From contig NZ_CP030127.1 of the NCBI RefSeq assembly GCF_003568845.1, positions 1,017,501-1,062,500 of the forward strand: 45,000 nucleotides of DNA, in the 5' to 3' direction. Within the stretch, counting starts at the first letter, position 1. Every line of letters starts with the position of its first letter. Source of the DNA: Indioceanicola profundi (GTDB taxonomy: Bacteria; Pseudomonadota; Alphaproteobacteria; Azospirillales; Azospirillaceae). Below are positions 18,458 to 25,561 of the stretch, piece after piece. The notes under the pieces are model-generated. The model searched no databases. It worked only from the letters and a program-made list of their open reading frames with translations, and was not told where the DNA came from. The translations under genes and the position numbers were made by a program.

Positions 18458-19456
18458 CTATCCGCGTGCCCGAACCGCAATGGCGCCCAGCGCCAGCCCG
18501 CCGACCGCCCCCACCCCGGCCAGCCAGGGCTGAAGGCTGCCGGGCCGCTTCGGACCGGGATGACCATGCACGCCCAGGCGGTCGCGCGGGGCAGAGAACA
18601 GGTTGCCCGGCGTGATCTCGTCCGGTTCCCCATTGGCGAGCGACAGCTCCACCCCGGCCAGCATCACCTCCCCCACCAGTTCCGGCGCGATGGCGTAGCC
18701 GATGCGTCCCAGCCAGGAGAGAAGGCCGACCGGCACCCGCCCCCGCGGCTTGCGGGCAACGTCGACCATCACCCGCCCGATGCGCTCCGGCTGCTGCATC
18801 GGGGCGTTGGGGATCAGGCGGCGGCCGGTATAGTTGCCCTTGTGGACCAAGCCCGGCGTATCCACGAAATAGGGATAGATGCCGCAGACATGGACGCCGC
18901 GGTGGCGCCGCATGTCCTGGCGCAGCGCCTCCGTCAGCCCGGCCAGCCCGAACTTGCCGGCCGTGTAGCCCACCGCCATGGGCGGCGGCACCCAGGCGCC
19001 GACGGAGCAGTTGTTGATCAGCACGCCCCGGCCCTGCCGAACGAAGTACGGGATCGCGGCATGGGCGCCGTTCAGCGGGCCGATCAGGTTTGTCTCGATC
19101 ACCCGCCGCTGCACCGAGAGGGGCACGTCCTCGAACCAGCCGATGGCGCCGACGCCGGCATTGTTCACCCAGACATCCATGCCGCCGAAGGCATCCACCG
19201 CGGCATCCAGCACATGATGCATGTCGCCCGGAACGGTCACATCCGCCCTGACGGCGATGGCGCGTCCGCCCAGCGACCGGCATTCGTCCACCGCCTCCTG
19301 CAGCATCGACAGCCGCCGCGCGGCAAGGACCACATTGGCCCCCTCCCGCGCGAAGGCATGCGCGGTGGCCCGGCCGATGCCGCTGGAAGCGCCGGTTATG
19401 ACGACGGTGGCTCCCTCCAGATGCTCCATGCCCTTCATCTCCCCTGCTGCTGCCAC
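18458..19456 (-). CDS. Short-chain dehydrogenase with C-terminal membrane anchor
   Basis: This is 332 residues from a GTG start five bases after AGGAG. ATG codons seven and ten residues in are alternatives. It is a classical SDR: cofactor motif TGASSGIG (21-28), NNAG (98-101), and the catalytic Ser151, Tyr164 and Lys168 (YTAGK). Past the usual 250-residue fold it carries about 70 more residues ending in a hydrophobic segment (AGVGAVGGLALGAIAV), likely a tail anchor. Such longer SDRs act on lipids or steroid-like substrates at membranes, but the substrate here is unknown. It may be cotranscribed with the upstream hemerythrin gene (19-base gap). Confidence 0.88.
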   Translation of the reverse strand: MAAAGEMKGMEHLEGATVVITGASSGIGRATAHAFAREGANVVLAARRLSMLQEAVDECRSLGGRAIAVRADVTVPGDMHHVLDAAVDAFGGMDVWVNNAGVGAIGWFEDVPLSVQRRVIETNLIGPLNGAHAAIPYFVRQGRGVLINNCSVGAWVPPPMAVGYTAGKFGLAGLTEALRQDMRRHRGVHVCGIYPYFVDTPGLVHKGNYTGRRLIPNAPMQQPERIGRVMVDVARKPRGRVPVGLLSWLGRIGYAIAPELVGEVMLAGVELSLANGEPDEITPGNLFSAPRDRLGVHGHPGPKRPGSLQPWLAGVGAVGGLALGAIAVRARG

Positions 19457-19475
19457 GGCATCTCCTGGCGCCCGC

Positions 19476-19940
19476 CTACTCGGCCGCCTGGGCGAGAGGC
19501 GACAGCGCGTCCAGCATCTGGCCCTTGCGGCGGTCGAACTCCTGACCCAGCGTCTTGGCCCGGCTGTCGTCCAGGGTCTTGCGGGCCTCCTCGAACAGCT
19601 CTTCCTCCTCCTCCTCGATGTGATGCTCCAGCAGTTCGCCCAGCACCTGGAACTTGGCCTTCCAGCCGGCGGAGTGGGGGCTCATCAGGATCAGCTCTTC
19701 CAGCAGCCCTTCGATCACATGATGCTCGTTCCAGCCCTCCATGGCTTTCTCGCCGGCATCCTCGCTGCCCGTCAGCGACTGGTAGAGAACCTTCTCCTCC
19801 ACCAGCGAGTGGGCGATCACCTCGTCATGCATGGTCTGGTAGAGCTGCCCGCACTTGGCCGTGTCGCTGGTCTCCTTGATCTCCTTGATCATGGACCGCA
19901 TGCGATCATGGTCGGTCTTGAGACGGCTGAAGATATCCAT
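19476..19940 (-). CDS. Hemerythrin HHE domain protein
   Basis: This encodes 154 residues from the ATG at 19940, with GGAG upstream. It is a four-helix bundle with the histidines and acids expected to hold a di-iron site: His11, His38, His44 with Glu48, His73/His74 and His106/His107, followed by an acidic run. Bacterial HHE proteins bind O2, NO or iron and are tied to oxidative or nitrosative stress. The gene is followed by the membrane SDR gene on the same strand and diverges from the uracil-DNA glycosylase gene 158 bases away, so the two sides could share a stress-responsive regulatory region. That is inference. Confidence 0.9.
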   Translation of the reverse strand: MDIFSRLKTDHDRMRSMIKEIKETSDTAKCGQLYQTMHDEVIAHSLVEEKVLYQSLTGSEDAGEKAMEGWNEHHVIEGLLEELILMSPHSAGWKAKFQVLGELLEHHIEEEEEELFEEARKTLDDSRAKTLGQEFDRRKGQMLDALSPLAQAAE

Positions 19941-20098
19941 GGGGTCCTGCTCCTCGATGTCTGTGCCGTTCCCAACAGGCCAGCACGAGGATCGGCACCG
20001 CCGTGACACCACAGCCAATCGGCGGAACTTTCGACCATGGGCGCGATTGTCCGCGAAAGCCCCGTCGAGACCTGGCCACAACCGAGAAGAGCCCCGCC

Positions 20099-20782
20099 AT
20101 GGCCGAGCGTCAGCCCAAGGACACCGCCGCCCGCTTCCTGCCCCCACGGGAGGAGCGCGACCTGGATCATCTCCGCAATGCCGCCCGCGGCTGCACCGCC
20201 TGTCCCCTGCATGAGACCGGCACCCAGACCGTGTTCGGGGAGGGGCCGCCGCACGCCCCCCTGATGCTGGTCGGGGAGCAGCCCGGCGACAAGGAGGATC
20301 TGGCCGGCCGCCCCTTCGTCGGACCGGCGGGCCAGTTGCTGGACCGGGCGCTCGCCGACGCCGGCATCGACCGGCGGAAAGCCTATGTCACCAATACGGT
20401 GAAGCACTTCAAATGGGTGCAGAAGGGCAAGCGCCGCCTGCACGAGAAGCCCGGCAGGATGGAGATCATCGCCTGCCTGCCCTGGCTGGAGGCTGAGATC
20501 GCGGCGGTGGCCCCGACCGGCATCGTCTGCCTCGGCGCAACCGCGGCCCAGGCCTTGATCGGGCGGGGCTTCAAGGTCACCCAGGACCGGGGAGAATTCC
20601 TGCGCACCCCCCTGGCCGGCTGGATCACCGGCACGATCCACCCCTCCGCCCTGCTGCGGATCACGGATCGTGAGATGGCGGAGCAGGCCTATACGCGCTT
20701 CGTCGCCGACCTGGCCAGGGTGGCCGACCGGCTGGGCGACCAGTCCGGGCCGGAGGACGTGGAACAGCGCGCGGCGGGCTGA
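20099..20782 (+). CDS. UdgX-type uracil-DNA glycosylase
   Basis: This 227-residue protein is of the UDG superfamily near family 4, with an iron-sulfur cluster (likely Cys32, Cys35, Cys126 and Cys144). Motif A is GEQPGD (59-64), as in UdgX, and motif B contains HPS (181-183). The decisive mark is the insert KRRLH (111-115). In mycobacterial UdgX the equivalent KRRIH histidine attacks the abasic site and leaves the enzyme covalently bound to DNA. Here Leu replaces Ile and the histidine, His115, is kept. The expected action is uracil recognition with formation of a DNA-protein crosslink. The gene diverges from the hemerythrin gene. Confidence 0.9.
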   Translation: MAERQPKDTAARFLPPREERDLDHLRNAARGCTACPLHETGTQTVFGEGPPHAPLMLVGEQPGDKEDLAGRPFVGPAGQLLDRALADAGIDRRKAYVTNTVKHFKWVQKGKRRLHEKPGRMEIIACLPWLEAEIAAVAPTGIVCLGATAAQALIGRGFKVTQDRGEFLRTPLAGWITGTIHPSALLRITDREMAEQAYTRFVADLARVADRLGDQSGPEDVEQRAAG

Positions 20783-20849
20783 CCGCCCCGGTGACAAGCA
20801 TCCATGTTGCACAAATGTGACGGACGGGCGGAAAGCCCTGGGCATTGCC

Positions 20850-21021
20850 ACCCGACGGGTGCGCGGGCCGGCCGATGCCGGTATGGTCCCGCGCACGGCT
20901 GGAAGGGCGCGCTCCGAACGGGGCGACCACCGGCCGAAGGGTTACAACCCCGGGCGTGTCTCGCCGATCCGGGGAGTATCCACTGGCCGGCGAAGCATTG
21001 CTTCCGCCGGCTTTTTCTTTT
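20850..21021 (+). ncRNA. Candidate structured RNA or attenuated leader
   Basis: This non-coding stretch contains a chain of stable hairpins ending in an intrinsic terminator. GTGCGCGGG (20859-20867) pairs exactly with CCCGCGCAC (20888-20896) around an inner CCGGC/GCCGG stem. GGCTGG (20897-20902) can pair with CCGGCC (20930-20935). GGGTT/AACCC lies at 20939-20950, CCCCGG/CCGGGG encloses 20948-20974, and then the terminator. It could be a free small RNA, a leader regulating the methyltransferase gene 29 bases on, or merely the 3' tail of the glycosylase mRNA. It matches no RNA family I know. High GC makes chance hairpins common. Confidence 0.35.
20986..21021 (+). terminator. Strong rho-independent terminator
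   Basis: GCCGGCGAAGC (20986-20996) pairs with GCTTCCGCCGGC (21000-21011, one bulged C) across a three-base loop, followed by TTTTTCTTTT. It is the clearest intrinsic terminator in the window. It lies 204 bases after the glycosylase stop and 29 bases before the next ATG. Confidence 0.85.
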
Positions 21022-21037
21022 GCACGTTCATTTGTGG

Positions 21038-21043
21038 TAGAAT
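21038..21043 (+). promoter_or_regulatory. Possible -10 box for a leaderless transcript
   Basis: TAGAAT ends seven bases before the A of the methyltransferase ATG (21050), where transcription would begin. No Shine-Dalgarno sequence lies between. The -35 region falls in the terminator T-tract (TTCTTT) and is weak. Confidence 0.35.
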
Positions 21044-21049
21044 GGCCGC

Positions 21050-21841
21050 ATGTACAGCGACGTGCTCGACCTGCGGGAATTCTATGACAGCAGCCTCGGC
21101 CAGTTGGCCCGCAGGCTGGTCCGCCGCCGCATCCGCCAGATCTGGCCAGATGTCACGGGTCAGCGCCTGCTGGGGCTGGGCTATGCCACCCCCTATCTGC
21201 GCCCCTTCCGGGATGAGGCGGAGCGGGTGCTGAGCATCATGCCGGCCGGCCAGGGCGTCACCTTCTGGCCGCAGGAGGGGCCGGGGCAGGTGGCGCTCAG
21301 CGACGAGTCTGAGCTGCCGCTGCCCGACATGTCGGTGGACCGGGTCCTGCTGATCCACGGGATGGAATGCACGGAGCAGCTCCGCCCCATGATGCGGGAG
21401 TGCTGGCGCGTGCTGGCCGGCGGCGGGCGGCTGATGGCGGTGGTGCCGAACCGGCGGGGCATCTGGGCCCGCACCGACCGCACCCCCTTCGGCCATGGCA
21501 GCCCCTTCTCCCCTTCCCAGCTCAAGCGCGCCCTGCGGGAGAACATGTTCGTGCCGGAGCGCGAGAGCTGCGCCCTGTTCATCCCGCCCTTCCGGTCCCG
21601 CTTCTTCACCGCCGGCTCGGCGGCGTGGGAGGAGGTCGGGGCGCGCTGGTTCAAGACCTTCGCCGGCGTTCACATCATCGAGGCGTCGAAGCAGATCTAC
21701 GCCACCGCCGGCCACGCCCGAGTCCGCGCCCGTTCCCGCCTGCTGGTTCCTTCCGCCAGGCCGGTCTTCAATCTCGAGGGCGGGACGCGGGATCGGCCGG
21801 AGTGCTGGAGCCGCGACGGATCAGCCCCCGACCGGCAATGA
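21050..21841 (+). CDS. SAM-dependent methyltransferase-like protein (type 11)
   Basis: This 263-residue protein has a degenerate class I methyltransferase fold. RLLGLGYATPYL (about 39-50) stands at motif I. The later SVDRVLLIHGMEC and ECWRVLAGGGRLMAVVPN segments are typical of the type 11 family. Such proteins are often found beside hydroxyacylglutathione hydrolase genes in Alphaproteobacteria, but none is in this window. Activity is uncertain because motif I lacks the usual GxGxG. There is no ribosome site before the ATG. A TAGAAT six bases upstream suggests a leaderless mRNA. The 3' end overlaps the converging EamA gene by 74 bases. Confidence 0.8.
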   Translation: MYSDVLDLREFYDSSLGQLARRLVRRRIRQIWPDVTGQRLLGLGYATPYLRPFRDEAERVLSIMPAGQGVTFWPQEGPGQVALSDESELPLPDMSVDRVLLIHGMECTEQLRPMMRECWRVLAGGGRLMAVVPNRRGIWARTDRTPFGHGSPFSPSQLKRALRENMFVPERESCALFIPPFRSRFFTAGSAAWEEVGARWFKTFAGVHIIEASKQIYATAGHARVRARSRLLVPSARPVFNLEGGTRDRPECWSRDGSAPDRQ

Positions 21842-22724
21842 CCGCCCCGCCCACGATCAGGGCGCAGGCCGCCGCCACGGTGGCCGTCACCTGCCCCCGT
21901 CCGGCCAGGATCAGCAGCCCGGTGGACAGCAGCGGCGTCGCGTAGCTGAGCGCGCCCAGGGTCTGGATGTCGCCGCGTTTCACGCCATGGTCCCAGACGA
22001 AGAAGGCGGCTCCCACCGGTGCGACGCCCATTGCCGCCACCACCGCCCAGGCCCAGCCCTGCGGCCACACCGTCGGCTCCACCAGGACATGGCAGATGAA
22101 GGCCAGCAGGGAGGTGCCCAGGCAGAAGCCGGTCACCGCCTCCGTCGGCACATCGCCGAAACGGCGGGACAGGACCGAGTAGGCGCCCCAGGTCACCGCG
22201 CAGGCCAGCGCCGCCAGATAGCCGCCCAGATACTCAGCCCGGATCGCGATCCCCTGTCCGCCGGTGACCAGCAGCAGCGTGCCGGCCAGCCCGCAGCCCG
22301 CCCCGATCAGGGCCGAGCTGCCCAGCCTTTCCCCCGGCAGGAAGCCCGAGAACAGGACGATCAGCAGCGGCCAGAGATAGTTGATCAGGTTGGCTTCCAC
22401 CGCCGGGGCGGTCTGGAGCGCCAGGAAATAGAAGAAATGGTAGCCGAACAGGCCGCCCACCCCCAGCAGCCAGACCGGCAGGGGCTGCCGCATCACCGCC
22501 AGGGGCGACTGCCCCCGCGCCAGCATCACCGCCGCCGCCGTGACGCCCGCGATGCCGATGGACAAGGCCACCAGCAGGAAGGGCGGCACCGGTCCCGCCA
22601 GATCCGTGAACAGGGCCAGCGTTGACCACATCAGGATGGCGGTGCTGCCGATCAGCGTGGCGCGGCGCACCGCGCCGGGCTCTGTGGCAGGACGGGCGGA
22701 GGTCTGGTCGGCTATCTCGGTCAT
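21768..22724 (-). CDS. EamA/DMT family transporter
   Basis: This encodes about 318 residues from the ATG at 22724; the open frame extends upstream to 22820 without support. About ten hydrophobic helices form two EamA repeats, with the family-typical LFGYHFFYFLALQTAP and LINYLWPLLIVLFSG in the first half. DMT exporters of this group move amino acids or other small metabolites across the inner membrane. The substrate is unknown. The arrangement resembles YddG-like aromatic amino acid exporters, but this is a guess. The stop lies inside the converging methyltransferase gene. Confidence 0.85.
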   Translation of the reverse strand: MTEIADQTSARPATEPGAVRRATLIGSTAILMWSTLALFTDLAGPVPPFLLVALSIGIAGVTAAAVMLARGQSPLAVMRQPLPVWLLGVGGLFGYHFFYFLALQTAPAVEANLINYLWPLLIVLFSGFLPGERLGSSALIGAGCGLAGTLLLVTGGQGIAIRAEYLGGYLAALACAVTWGAYSVLSRRFGDVPTEAVTGFCLGTSLLAFICHVLVEPTVWPQGWAWAVVAAMGVAPVGAAFFVWDHGVKRGDIQTLGALSYATPLLSTGLLILAGRGQVTATVAAACALIVGGAVIAGRGLIRRGSSTPADPASRPRD

Positions 22725-22887
22725 GGCTTCTGCTTGCCCGAGGAGGTGCCGGAGCGCAAGCGCCAGCGTGCCCGTCGCGCCGATCCGTCCCACACCGCCT
22801 GCGATGCCGACCATGAGCATGCCTGCCGGATTCGGCGGCGGGCCCTGAGCCGGCGGCCGGTACGAGCCCTTTGTGATGCGATAAGGA

Positions 22888-22915
22888 AAGGGGCGGCCCG
22901 TTGGAGCCGCCCCTT
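22888..22915 (-). terminator. Terminator after leuC
   Basis: AAGGGGCGGC (22888-22897) pairs with GCCGCCCCTT (22906-22915) across eight bases. The hairpin lies 49 bases past the leuC stop and is followed on the minus strand by TCCTTAT. There is no long T run. Confidence 0.6.
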
Positions 22916-22963
22916 CCGCATGTTCTCATGCTCCGGCCCCGCTTCCGCGTGACCGGCCTTGCG

Positions 22964-24388
22964 TCAGACCCACTCCCGCACGTCGGTCAGCCGGCCGGTC
23001 AGGGCGGCGGCGGCGGCCATGGCGGGGCTCATCAGGTGGGTGCGGCCGCCGGGGCCCTGGCGGCCCTCGAAGTTGCGGTTGGAGGTGCTGGCGCAGCGCT
23101 CCCCCGGCTTCAGCTTGTCGTCGTTCATGGCGAGGCACATGGAGCAGCCCGGCTCCCGCCAGTCGAAGCCGGCCTCCCGGAACAGCTTGTCCAGCCCCTC
23201 CTCCTCCGCCTGGTGCTTCACCAGACCGGAGCCGGGGACGATCATGGCATAGACGCCGTCCGCCACCTTGCGTCCCTGGCGGATCGCCTTTTCCGCCACG
23301 GCCGCCGCCGCGCGGAGATCCTCGATGCGGCTGTTGGTGCAGGAGCCGATGAAGACCTTGTCGATGGCAACGTCGGCGATCCGCATGCCGGGGGTCAGGC
23401 CCATATACTGGAGCGCCCGCTCCACCGCCCGGCGCTTGTTGGGATCGGCGATCTGTTCCGGAACCGGAACGGTCCCGGTGACCGGCGCCACATCCTCCGG
23501 GCTGGTGCCCCAGGTGACCAGCGGCGGGATATCGGCGGCATCCAGCACGACCTCCTTGTCGTACTGCGCGCCCTCATCCGACGGCAGGCTCTTCCAGAAC
23601 CGCACCGCCTGCTCCCACGCCCCCGCCTTGGGCGAGCGGGCGCGGCCCTTCAGATAGGCGAAGGTGGTCTCGTCCGGGGCGATCAGGCCGGCACGCGCAC
23701 CGGCCTCGATGGTCATGTTGCAGACCGTCATGCGGCCTTCCATCGACAGGCTGCGGATCGCCTCGCCCGCGAACTCGATCACATGCCCGGTGCCCCCGGC
23801 GGTGCCGATCTTGCCGATGATGGCCAGCACCACATCCTTGGCGGTGACGCCGACGGGAAGCTGCCCGTTCACCGTCACCCGCATGTTCTTGGACTTCTTC
23901 ATCAGCAGGGTCTGCGTGGCCAGCACATGCTCCACATCGGACGTGCCGATGCCGAAGGCCAAGGCGCCGAACGCGCCATGGGTGGAGGTGTGGCTGTCGC
24001 CGCAGACGATGGTCATGCCGGGCTGCGTGGCGCCCTGCTCCGGCCCCACCACATGCACGATGCCCTGGCGGATATCGAACATATCGTAATATTCCAGACC
24101 GAACTCGGCCGTGTTGCGGGCCAGCTCCTGGATTTGGACGCGGCTTTCCTCATTGCGGACGATCTGGGTGCGGTCGCTGCTGGTCGGGACATTGTGGTCC
24201 ACCACGGCCAACGTCTTCTTCGGCTGGCGCACCTGACGCCCCGCCATGCGCAGCCCCTCGAACGCCTGGGGCGAAGTCACCTCGTGGACCAGGTGCAGGT
24301 CGATGTAGAGGACGCTGGTGCCGTCCTCCTGCCGGTGCACGACATGGCTGTCCCAGATCTTGTCATAGAGGGTGCGCGGCTTGGACAT
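22964..24388 (-). CDS. leuC: 3-isopropylmalate dehydratase large subunit
   Basis: This 474-residue aconitase-family enzyme converts 2- to 3-isopropylmalate in leucine synthesis (EC 4.2.1.33), with the small subunit LeuD. The 4Fe-4S ligands are visible: Cys350 in [10 protein letters not shown] and Cys415/Cys418 in [10 protein letters not shown]. The N-terminal [16 protein letters not shown] and the [19 protein letters not shown] segment are typical of LeuC rather than of aconitase or homoaconitase. leuD is not next to it; a hairpin terminator and an EamA transporter gene follow instead. It is cytoplasmic. Confidence 0.97.
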   Translation of the reverse strand: MSKPRTLYDKIWDSHVVHRQEDGTSVLYIDLHLVHEVTSPQAFEGLRMAGRQVRQPKKTLAVVDHNVPTSSDRTQIVRNEESRVQIQELARNTAEFGLEYYDMFDIRQGIVHVVGPEQGATQPGMTIVCGDSHTSTHGAFGALAFGIGTSDVEHVLATQTLLMKKSKNMRVTVNGQLPVGVTAKDVVLAIIGKIGTAGGTGHVIEFAGEAIRSLSMEGRMTVCNMTIEAGARAGLIAPDETTFAYLKGRARSPKAGAWEQAVRFWKSLPSDEGAQYDKEVVLDAADIPPLVTWGTSPEDVAPVTGTVPVPEQIADPNKRRAVERALQYMGLTPGMRIADVAIDKVFIGSCTNSRIEDLRAAAAVAEKAIRQGRKVADGVYAMIVPGSGLVKHQAEEEGLDKLFREAGFDWREPGCSMCLAMNDDKLKPGERCASTSNRNFEGRQGPGGRTHLMSPAMAAAAALTGRLTDVREWV

Positions 24389-24570
24389 CGAGGTTCGCCC
24401 TACTGAATGGACCTAAACGGAAAACCTGTTGAGGTATTCACGTCATATTGTTTCGAGGCGACCGGAGAATAGTGCCTGAGCTACCCGCGAACAAGCATGG
24501 CCGCGCGTAGCCGCCATGCGCGGGCGGGAGGGCTTGCGGCTGGAGCGGATATGGTGGATCGGGCCGGAAC

Positions 24571-24599
24571 TTGATCAACCGCTTCCGTCGGCCTAACAT
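24571..24599 (+). promoter_or_regulatory. Promoter of the MazEF-like module
   Basis: TTGATC (24571-24576), a 17-nt spacer and TAACAT (24594-24599) form a good sigma70-type promoter. The start point would fall inside the palindrome that follows. Confidence 0.65.
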
Positions 24600-24603
24600 A
24601 TTG

Positions 24604-24615
24604 GTCACATGTGAC
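24604..24615 (+). promoter_or_regulatory. Palindromic operator at the toxin-antitoxin promoter
   Basis: GTCACATGTGAC is a perfect 12-bp palindrome directly after the -10 box and 16 bases before the antitoxin ATG. This is the expected place for self-repression by the antitoxin or the complex. Confidence 0.6.
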
Positions 24616-24631
24616 GCACCCGGAGCCGGCG

Positions 24632-24874
24632 ATGTCCAGATCCAAATCCATCAGGTCCGAGACGGCGCGTGAGGCAGGGCGGCGCAAGACGCAGCTTTAT
24701 CGTGACCGGCTGCGGGCACAGGGGCTGCGACCCATCCAGCTCTGGGTGCCGGACGTGCGCTCCCCCCGCTTCCAGGAAGAGGCCAAGCGTCAGTCGCGCA
24801 TTGTCGCCGTCTCGCCCGAGGAAGGCGAGATAAACGACTTTCTCGCCGACGTTCAGGACTGGGGCGGGGAATGA
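24632..24874 (+). CDS. Antitoxin MazE-like (DUF3018 type)
   Basis: This encodes 80 residues from the ATG at 24632, six bases after GGAG. The protein is basic at the start (MSRSKSIRSETAREAGRRK), then has RLRAQGLRPIQLWVPD, the hallmark of the DUF3018 antitoxin group paired with MazF-like toxins. The acidic end (EEGEINDFLADVQDW) likely wraps the toxin. The stop codon overlaps the toxin start as ATGA. It should hold the toxin inactive and repress the promoter through the palindrome upstream. Confidence 0.85.
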   Translation: MSRSKSIRSETAREAGRRKTQLYRDRLRAQGLRPIQLWVPDVRSPRFQEEAKRQSRIVAVSPEEGEINDFLADVQDWGGE

Positions 24875-25200
24875 GGCGGGGTGACATCGTCACCGTGGCT
24901 GCCAAAGGCGCTTACACCGCGAAGCCCCGGCCCGCCGTCATCATCCAGTCCGACCGGTTCGATGAAACCGGCTCCGTTACCTTGTGCCTGATCAGCCGCA
25001 CCGAGCTGTCCACGCCGCTCATCCGGCTGGATATCCAGCCATCCGCACAGAACGGCCTCGCCGAGCCGTCCTGGATCATGGTCGACAAGATCGCGACCGT
25101 GCCGCGCAAGGATGTACGCGGCACGAACGGGCGTGTCACGGACGAGGACATGGTGCGCCTGAACCGCGCCCTGACCGTCTTCCTCGGCATTGCGGATTAG
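24871..25200 (+). CDS. MazF/PemK-type endoribonuclease toxin
   Basis: This 109-residue protein has the PemK/MazF fold. It begins RRGDIVTVAA, continues with PRPAVIIQSDRFD (the conserved region holding the catalytic Arg) and SVTLCLISRTEL (the Ser/Thr site), and has SWIMVDKIATVPRKDV near residue 72. It is the expected sequence-specific mRNA interferase. It is translationally coupled to the antitoxin through an ATGA overlap. Its 3' end overlaps the converging S4-domain gene by four bases. Confidence 0.92.
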   Translation: MRRGDIVTVAAKGAYTAKPRPAVIIQSDRFDETGSVTLCLISRTELSTPLIRLDIQPSAQNGLAEPSWIMVDKIATVPRKDVRGTNGRVTDEDMVRLNRALTVFLGIAD

Positions 25201-25553
25201 AACCGCTCCATCCGGTTTTCCGCGCTGGGCGGGGACAGATCCTCGTACAGGGTGCGGGCTTCGGGTGCCGGGCCGCGGCGGGCGGCCAGGGCCTGGACGC
25301 GGATCACCCGGATGTGCGGGCCGAGGGGGAAGGTCAGCACGTCGCCGACCTTCACCATGTGGCTGGCCTTGGTGACATGGCCGCCGCCGCTGATCCGGAT
25401 CTTGCCACCGGTGCAGAGCTTGGCGGCAAGGCTCCGTGTCTTCACGAAACGCGCGTACCAGAGCCATTTGTCCAGCCGCAGCCGGCCGCGGGCCATGTCG
25501 GCCGCATCGGCTGGGTCCTGGGCAGTGACATCACGGTCCGGCGCGTCGCTCAT
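25197..25553 (-). CDS. S4-domain RNA-binding protein (Hsp15/HslR-like)
   Basis: This is 118 residues. The S4 domain (about 23-85) starts with RLRLDKWLWYARFVKTRSLA and continues with KIRISGGGHVTKASHMVKVGD, the pattern of Hsp15. That protein binds stalled 50S subunits carrying nascent chains. The short, charged C-terminal tail resembles the family. It begins eight bases after the helicase stop and is likely cotranslated with it, which fits a shared role in RNA or ribosome handling. Confidence 0.92.
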   Translation of the reverse strand: MSDAPDRDVTAQDPADAADMARGRLRLDKWLWYARFVKTRSLAAKLCTGGKIRISGGGHVTKASHMVKVGDVLTFPLGPHIRVIRVQALAARRGPAPEARTLYEDLSPPSAENRMERF

Positions 25554-25561
25554 CCCGCCAT

